Below are positions 59,628-63,813 of a DNA stretch of 63,813 bases, piece by piece. Position 1 is the stretch's first letter; each line of letters opens with the position of its first letter. A program made the position numbers and the translations under genes. The DNA comes from CAYJHC01 sp964369805 (GTDB lineage Bacteria > Bacillota > Clostridia > Peptostreptococcales > Anaerovoracaceae), in NCBI GenBank assembly GCA_964369805.1, contig CAYJFM010000005.1:1-63813 (forward strand), written 5' to 3'. Under the pieces are notes generated by a model. The model searched no databases. It was given only the letters and a program-made list of their open reading frames with translations, and had not been told where the DNA came from.

Positions 59628-61022
59628 GTGTATAAGGGAAAAATTCAGCAAATTATAGGGCCTGTAATAGATGTTAAATTTCAGGCTGAAGAAATTCCAG
59701 AGCTATTAAGTGCTATAGAAATTACCCATGAAGATAGAAAGATTGTAGCGGAAGTTGCACAGCATATTGGAGATGATGTTGTACGATGCGTTGCTCTTTC
59801 ATCAACAGATGGTATAACTAGAGGAATTGAAGCGGTATCTACTGGGAAACCAGTTAGTGTACCAGTAGGGCAAGAAGTACTTGGAAGACTGTTTAATGTA
59901 ATTGGAGAGCCTATTGATAATAAGCCAGCTCCAGAAACAGCTAAACTGGAGCCAATTCACAAAAAAGCTCCAGCCTTTGAAGATCAAGATACGACTACTC
60001 AAGTATTTGAAACAGGAATTAAGGTTATAGACCTTATTGCTCCATATACAAGAGGTGGTAAAGTAGGTCTATTCGGAGGAGCAGGAGTAGGAAAAACAGT
60101 TCTTATCCAAGAACTTATTAGAAATATTGCAAAAGAGCACGGTGGTCTATCAGTGTTTGCAGGCGTAGGAGAAAGAACAAGGGAAGGTAATGACCTTTAT
60201 CATGAAATGATAGATTCAGGAGTAATTGATAAAACAGCAATGGTGTTTGGACAGATGAACGAACCACCAGGTGCTAGAATGAGAGTTGCTCTAACAGGAC
60301 TTACAATGGCAGAGCACTTTAGAGATGAAGAAGGTCAGGATGTCCTACTTTTCATCGACAATATTTTTAGATTTACTCAAGCAGGTTCAGAAGTATCTGC
60401 ACTACTTGGGCGTGTACCATCTGCAGTAGGATACCAACCGACACTTGCTACAGAAATGGGAGCACTACAGGAAAGAATTACATCAACCAAAAAAGGTTCT
60501 ATCACATCAGTGCAAGCCATCTATGTGCCAGCAGATGACTTAACTGACCCTGCTCCAGCTACAGCTTTTGCTCATCTTGACGCAAAAACTGTACTAAACA
60601 GAGCTATTACGGAGTTAGGTATATATCCAGCGGTGGATCCTCTAGAATCTACTTCTAGAATTATGGACCCAAGGATTATTGGGGAAGACCACTATAGAGT
60701 AGCTAGAGGGGTACAAGAGGTATTACAAAGATATAAAGATCTTCAAGATATTATTGCTATCTTAGGTATGGATGAACTTTCGGATACAGACAAACTAGTG
60801 GTAAATCGTGCTAGAAAAATTCAAAGATTTATGTCACAACCATTTGGAGTAGCAGAACAATTTACTGGACTAGAAGGTAAATATATACCTATGAAAGAAA
60901 CAGTAAGAAGTTTTAAAGAGATTCTTGAGGGTAAGCACGACGAAATTCCAGAGCAATATTTCTTAATGTGCGGTGGAGTTGAAGACGCGGTGCAGAAATA
61001 TAAAGAGGCGAAAAATGGCTAG
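59628..61022 (+). CDS. atpD: ATP synthase subunit beta
   Basis: A 464-residue catalytic subunit starting at GTG 59628 behind AGGAGG. P-loop GGAGVGKT (150-157), catalytic Glu in GERTREGND, Walker B LLFIDNIFRF and the DELSD motif in the C-terminal domain. Overlaps atpC by eight bases. Confidence 0.97.
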   Translation: MYKGKIQQIIGPVIDVKFQAEEIPELLSAIEITHEDRKIVAEVAQHIGDDVVRCVALSSTDGITRGIEAVSTGKPVSVPVGQEVLGRLFNVIGEPIDNKPAPETAKLEPIHKKAPAFEDQDTTTQVFETGIKVIDLIAPYTRGGKVGLFGGAGVGKTVLIQELIRNIAKEHGGLSVFAGVGERTREGNDLYHEMIDSGVIDKTAMVFGQMNEPPGARMRVALTGLTMAEHFRDEEGQDVLLFIDNIFRFTQAGSEVSALLGRVPSAVGYQPTLATEMGALQERITSTKKGSITSVQAIYVPADDLTDPAPATAFAHLDAKTVLNRAITELGIYPAVDPLESTSRIMDPRIIGEDHYRVARGVQEVLQRYKDLQDIIAILGMDELSDTDKLVVNRARKIQRFMSQPFGVAEQFTGLEGKYIPMKETVRSFKEILEGKHDEIPEQYFLMCGGVEDAVQKYKEAKNG

Positions 61023-61443
61023 ATCGATTAACTTAGAGGTTATCACACCTTCTAGGCGATTTTATAAAGGCGATGTAGAGATGGTAATTGTCAGAACCTT
61101 AAATGGAGATGAAGCTTTTATGGCTGGGCATATTTGGGCTACAAAGTTACTTGCAGTTGGAGAACTCTGGGTAAAAGAAGCTGGCTCTACAGAATTTAGA
61201 GTAGCTGCAGTTTCTGGTGGATATGTAGACGTAAGGGATAATGTTATTATCTATACGGATGCTGCTTTATGGGCAGACGACATTGACGTGGATAGATCTT
61301 TAAGTGAAAAAGAGAGGGCTGAGTACTGGTTATCAACAGAAACAGCTCATAATCCAGAGGAAATGGAAGCTGCAAGATCTGCTATAAAAAAAGCAGAGGT
61401 GCGAATAAATGTAAAATCCGGCGGGGTAAGAAGAAAAAGATAA
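61015..61443 (+). CDS. atpC: ATP synthase subunit epsilon
   Basis: A 142-residue subunit from ATG at 61015 (MARSINLEVITPSRRFYKGD), starting within the end of atpD. N-terminal beta sandwich (1-85) with NGDEAFMAGHIWATKLL in place of the more usual GDxGxLPxH segment, then a helical hairpin (about 90-130) that can regulate ATPase activity. It ends in a basic tail GGVRRKR. A terminator follows at once. Confidence 0.93.
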   Translation: MARSINLEVITPSRRFYKGDVEMVIVRTLNGDEAFMAGHIWATKLLAVGELWVKEAGSTEFRVAAVSGGYVDVRDNVIIYTDAALWADDIDVDRSLSEKERAEYWLSTETAHNPEEMEAARSAIKKAEVRINVKSGGVRRKR

Positions 61444-61473
61444 CCTACCAATAATATTACAAAATAGTGAATG

Positions 61474-61497
61474 GAGCCCAAATATGGGCTCTATTTT
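61474..61497 (+). terminator. Terminator of the ATP synthase operon
   Basis: GAGCCCA (61474-61480) / TGGGCTC (61485-61491) with AATA loop followed by TATTTT. Confidence 0.88.
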
Positions 61498-61506
61498 GCA
61501 TTAAAA

Positions 61507-61531
61507 ATCCCCCGCGAAAAAAGCGGAGGAT
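61507..61531 (-). terminator. Terminator of the PhzF-like gene (minus strand)
   Basis: ATCCCCCGC (61507-61515) / GCGGAGGAT (61523-61531), read on the minus strand ending in TTTTTAA. Confidence 0.8.
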
Positions 61532-61567
61532 ATATTATGCTAAAGGTCTGAAACCTATATGTGAAAA

Positions 61568-62557
61568 TTATTCTATGTTGATTTCGCCAGAGGCCAAAAT
61601 CACAGCAGAACCACCAATTTTTATTTTAGATTTACCTTCACCGTCGGTTTCAATTATTGAAACAATATTTGAGGGACGATTCATTTCGATCCCTTGGATG
61701 AATGAGCATTTACTGTTTTTGTCTATGACATTAACCTTTTTTAAATAATAAGTTAGCGCACCGCTAGCAGTGCCAGTTGCTGCTTCCTCATAGATCTCGT
61801 ATAAAGGTGCAAAATTTCTGCAATAAGCAGTTGTTTTAAGTTTTGTGTCATCACTGTGGCTCTCATCTCCAAATATTGATTTGAAATCAAGAAGTTCTTT
61901 TAAATGCAAAACTTTATTTTCGTGCTTATGTGGTAGTGCAAACGCATGCACTCCAACAACGTCATAGTTAATTGATAGTGATGTAAGCTTATCATAATCA
62001 GGAGATATTTCAGATAAAGTATTATGATCCTTTACAGGAAGTATAATGTCAGGTAGACCAGTGGATACGATAGTTGGATATATGAGGCTTTCTGCACCTA
62101 AGGTTGTTTCAACTATTATGTTTTCATACTCAATTCCAAGCGCCTCGTAAAGTTCATTGAGCATGTCTATGTCGGTAATAACCTTAATTAGTTGAGGATC
62201 TGCCATATCCATATAAACCATCTCATCATTTATATCTACATTTAAGTCGCCTGACATAGTGCGGTTAATACAAGGAAGCTCACTGTCGAGAAATCCTTCT
62301 TCGCTAAGAGTATGAAAGGCTGCGATTGTAGCATGACCGCAAAGACCTACCTCGTCAGTTGGAGTAAAATACCTAAGGTGAAAAACATTATCTCCTAATA
62401 CTTTGATAAAAACAGTCTCTGAGTACCGAAGCTCTGCTGCAGTTTTTATCATTAACTCTTCTTCTGGAAAATCCATCCCCTCATTAAGTATAACTATGCC
62501 AGCAGGATTTCCACCAAAAACTGTTTCTGTAAAAGCATCTGTAATATAGAATTTCAT
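61568..62557 (-). CDS. PhzF-family isomerase/epimerase
   Basis: A 329-residue protein of the PhzF/diaminopimelate-epimerase fold: N-terminal MKFYITDAFTETVFGGNPAGIV with the GGNP motif, the catalytic glutamate 47 in LRYSETVFI and the conserved GLCGHATIAA. The C-terminal repeat has the EAATGTASGALTYYL motif. Members act on varied substrates, most unknown; a phenazine role is not implied here. It is alone between convergent terminators, with GGAGGATAT before the ATG. Confidence 0.9.
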   Translation of the reverse strand: MKFYITDAFTETVFGGNPAGIVILNEGMDFPEEELMIKTAAELRYSETVFIKVLGDNVFHLRYFTPTDEVGLCGHATIAAFHTLSEEGFLDSELPCINRTMSGDLNVDINDEMVYMDMADPQLIKVITDIDMLNELYEALGIEYENIIVETTLGAESLIYPTIVSTGLPDIILPVKDHNTLSEISPDYDKLTSLSINYDVVGVHAFALPHKHENKVLHLKELLDFKSIFGDESHSDDTKLKTTAYCRNFAPLYEIYEEAATGTASGALTYYLKKVNVIDKNSKCSFIQGIEMNRPSNIVSIIETDGEGKSKIKIGGSAVILASGEINIE

Positions 62558-62905
62558 AATATCCTCCTTTAAAACCCTTTTTATTCAATTATAACATATT
62601 ATGTGAAAATTGCTATATTTTATAAGATGATGCTATTTCCTATAGAAAATATGATGAAAAACAAAGGTGGAAGCGATTAAAACACGAACTTTAAAACGAA
62701 AAAAACTAAATAAAATGGCTAAATTACGAACGATGAATGCTTGCGAGTATGAAAAACAAGAAAAAACAAGAAAAAACATAGTTTTTCTTGTTTTTTAAAA
62801 TGAATAGGGGTATAATGATAAAGTAAGTGAAAAATCAATAAGATATTAATTTTGCTTATAAAAAAATGATAAATATATTTTGTTGCAAAACAGGAGGAAT
62901 AATAA
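62558..62905. other. Intergenic region between the PhzF-like gene and the CofE-like gene
   Basis: 348 bases without a convincing gene. A perfect 15-pair A/T stem (62761-62775 / 62782-62796) forms a terminator-like hairpin with no coding region upstream on the plus strand. Two CACGAACTTT/TACGAACGAT words (about 62680 and 62727) precede it. TTGTTT (62788-62793), 17 bases, TATAAT (62811-62816) is a good promoter for the next gene, its -35 in the T run of the hairpin. Confidence 0.6.
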
Positions 62906-63813
62906 ATGGAAAGATTAGTTGGCACAGTAGTTCGTGGAATGAGAGCACCAATAGTTAGAGAGGGAGACGATATTGAAAAAATCGTAACTGATGTTGTATT
63001 AAATGCAGAAAAAGCAGGAGAGTATTCAATTCAAGACAGAGATGTAGTTGCCATCACAGAAGCTGTAGTTGCAAGAACACAAGGAAACTACGCGACAACA
63101 GACCAAATTGCTGAAGATGTTAAAGCGAAGCTTGGTGGAGAAACAATAGGAGTTATTTTCCCAATACTAAGTAGAAACAGATTCGCAATATGCCTAAGAG
63201 GTATTGCTAAAGGAGCTAAAAAAGTTGTACTTATGTTTGCATACCCAAGTGATGAAGTTGGAAACCACCTGGTAGACCTTGACTTAATCGATGAAAAAGG
63301 AGTTAATCCATACAGCGATGTTCTTACTTACGACCAATTCGTTGAGCTTTTTGGCAAACCAGTTCACCCATTTACACAAGTTGATTATGTTCAATACTAT
63401 GTTGACTTAATTAAAGAAGAAGGCGCAGAAGTTGAAGTTATTTTTGCTAACAATCCAAAAGCTGTTTTAGCTTATACAGATGCAGTAATTACTTGCGATA
63501 CACATACAAAAGACAGAAGCAAAAGACTTCTAAAAGAAGGTGGAGCTAAAGTTGCTATAGGTATGGACGATATACTAAATGAAAGCGTTTCAGGAAGTGG
63601 ATTTAACACAAAGTATGGTATTCTAGGTTCTAACAAGGCTACAGAAACAACAGTTAAATTATTCCCGAATGACTGTACAGGACTTTGCGAAAGCATTCAA
63701 GCTAAGATCAAAGCAGAAACAGGTAAAGAAGTTGAAGTTATGGTTTATGGAGATGGAGCTTTTAAAGATCCAGTAGGAAAGATTTGGGAACTTGCTGACC
63801 CAGTAGTATCTCC
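62906..63813 (+). CDS. Coenzyme F420-0:L-glutamate ligase-like (CofE-like) protein, 3'-truncated by the window
   Basis: ATG at 62906 behind CAGGAGGA; the frame is open to the window end (302 residues seen). It begins MERLVGTVVRGMRAPIVREGDD and contains RDVVAITEAVVARTQGNY, NRFAICLRGIAKGAKKVVLM and VMVYGDGAFKDPVGKIWELADP, all typical of the clostridial CofE-like family of about 390 residues. The archaeal enzyme adds glutamates to F420-0. Nothing else of F420 synthesis is seen here and the host is unlikely to make F420, so the actual substrate in this lineage is open. Confidence 0.88.
   Translation, partial: MERLVGTVVRGMRAPIVREGDDIEKIVTDVVLNAEKAGEYSIQDRDVVAITEAVVARTQGNYATTDQIAEDVKAKLGGETIGVIFPILSRNRFAICLRGIAKGAKKVVLMFAYPSDEVGNHLVDLDLIDEKGVNPYSDVLTYDQFVELFGKPVHPFTQVDYVQYYVDLIKEEGAEVEVIFANNPKAVLAYTDAVITCDTHTKDRSKRLLKEGGAKVAIGMDDILNESVSGSGFNTKYGILGSNKATETTVKLFPNDCTGLCESIQAKIKAETGKEVEVMVYGDGAFKDPVGKIWELADPVVS

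Noticed and set aside
62714..62797. 27-residue frame starting at 62714
   Set aside because: No ribosome binding site, very Lys-rich, and it runs through the hairpin; most likely not translated.
1..63813. CRISPR arrays, insertion sequences, tRNA (including tRNA-Sec) and rRNA genes
   Set aside because: No regularly spaced repeats, transposase-like proteins, or cloverleaf and GGTTCRA-type T-loop sequences were found while reading the window; selA and selC must lie outside.

Overview
The window is a compact, AT-rich stretch with AGA/AGG-rich arginine codons, strong GGAGG ribosome binding sites and Gram-positive gene content (SpoVD-type PBP, DivIB/FtsQ, MutS2, ZapA, PASTA domain). Together with a complete selenocysteine-dependent glycine reductase cluster, an in-frame UGA in selD and a c subunit with sodium ligands, this points to an anaerobic, amino-acid-fermenting (Stickland) Clostridia member, probably near Peptostreptococcales, Acidaminobacter or Tissierellales. 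The sequence alone does not settle the genus. I see no tRNA, rRNA, insertion sequence, prophage or CRISPR.

Layout. 1-2881: 3' part of selB, a LysR regulator of the selenium-associated type, and a protein of unknown function that seems to start at AUA. 2969-3694: an autoregulated XRE repressor with a small membrane protein. 3810-14831: a sigma-54 activator without a sensory domain, divergent from glycine reductase genes in the order grdX-grdE-grdB-transporter, trxA-grdA, trxB-grdC-grdD. Near-identical -24/-12 promoters precede grdX and trxA. 14974-15332: an independent transcription unit for a 48-residue membrane peptide. 15354-20974: a two-component system, a membrane protein and a MacB-like ABC exporter, linked by matching 11-bp-spaced AGTTTA repeats. 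20935-25542 (minus strand): a TusA-like protein, selD (itself a selenoprotein), deoC, ychF, then lgt and an anchored protein. 25731-39120: sfsA and a reduced division/cell-wall cluster (mraZ to ftsZ, without murE, murC, murB or ftsA). 39138-54053: an rRNA methyltransferase, pheST, zapA, mutS2, argS, a radical SAM protein, a TPR protein, glnS, a prepilin peptidase, truA and a dCMP deaminase. 54388-61497: the ATP synthase operon atpIBEFHAGDC. 61507-63813: a PhzF-like isomerase on the minus strand and the start of an F420-0:glutamate-ligase-like gene cut by the window end.

How it fits together. SelD makes selenophosphate, and SelB delivers Sec-tRNA to the UGA codons of grdA, grdB and selD. Protein B (GrdB/GrdE) takes up glycine as a Schiff base, GrdA carries the carboxymethyl-selenoether, GrdC/GrdD form acetyl phosphate, and TrxA/TrxB supply electrons. 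The ATP synthase would couple to a sodium gradient. The strongest regulatory signals are the sigma-54 control of glycine reductase by a stripped-down activator with a GAFTNA loop, a consensus sigma-A promoter inside an inverted repeat upstream of trxA, a run of five hairpins between atpB and atpE, and the shared response-regulator sites.
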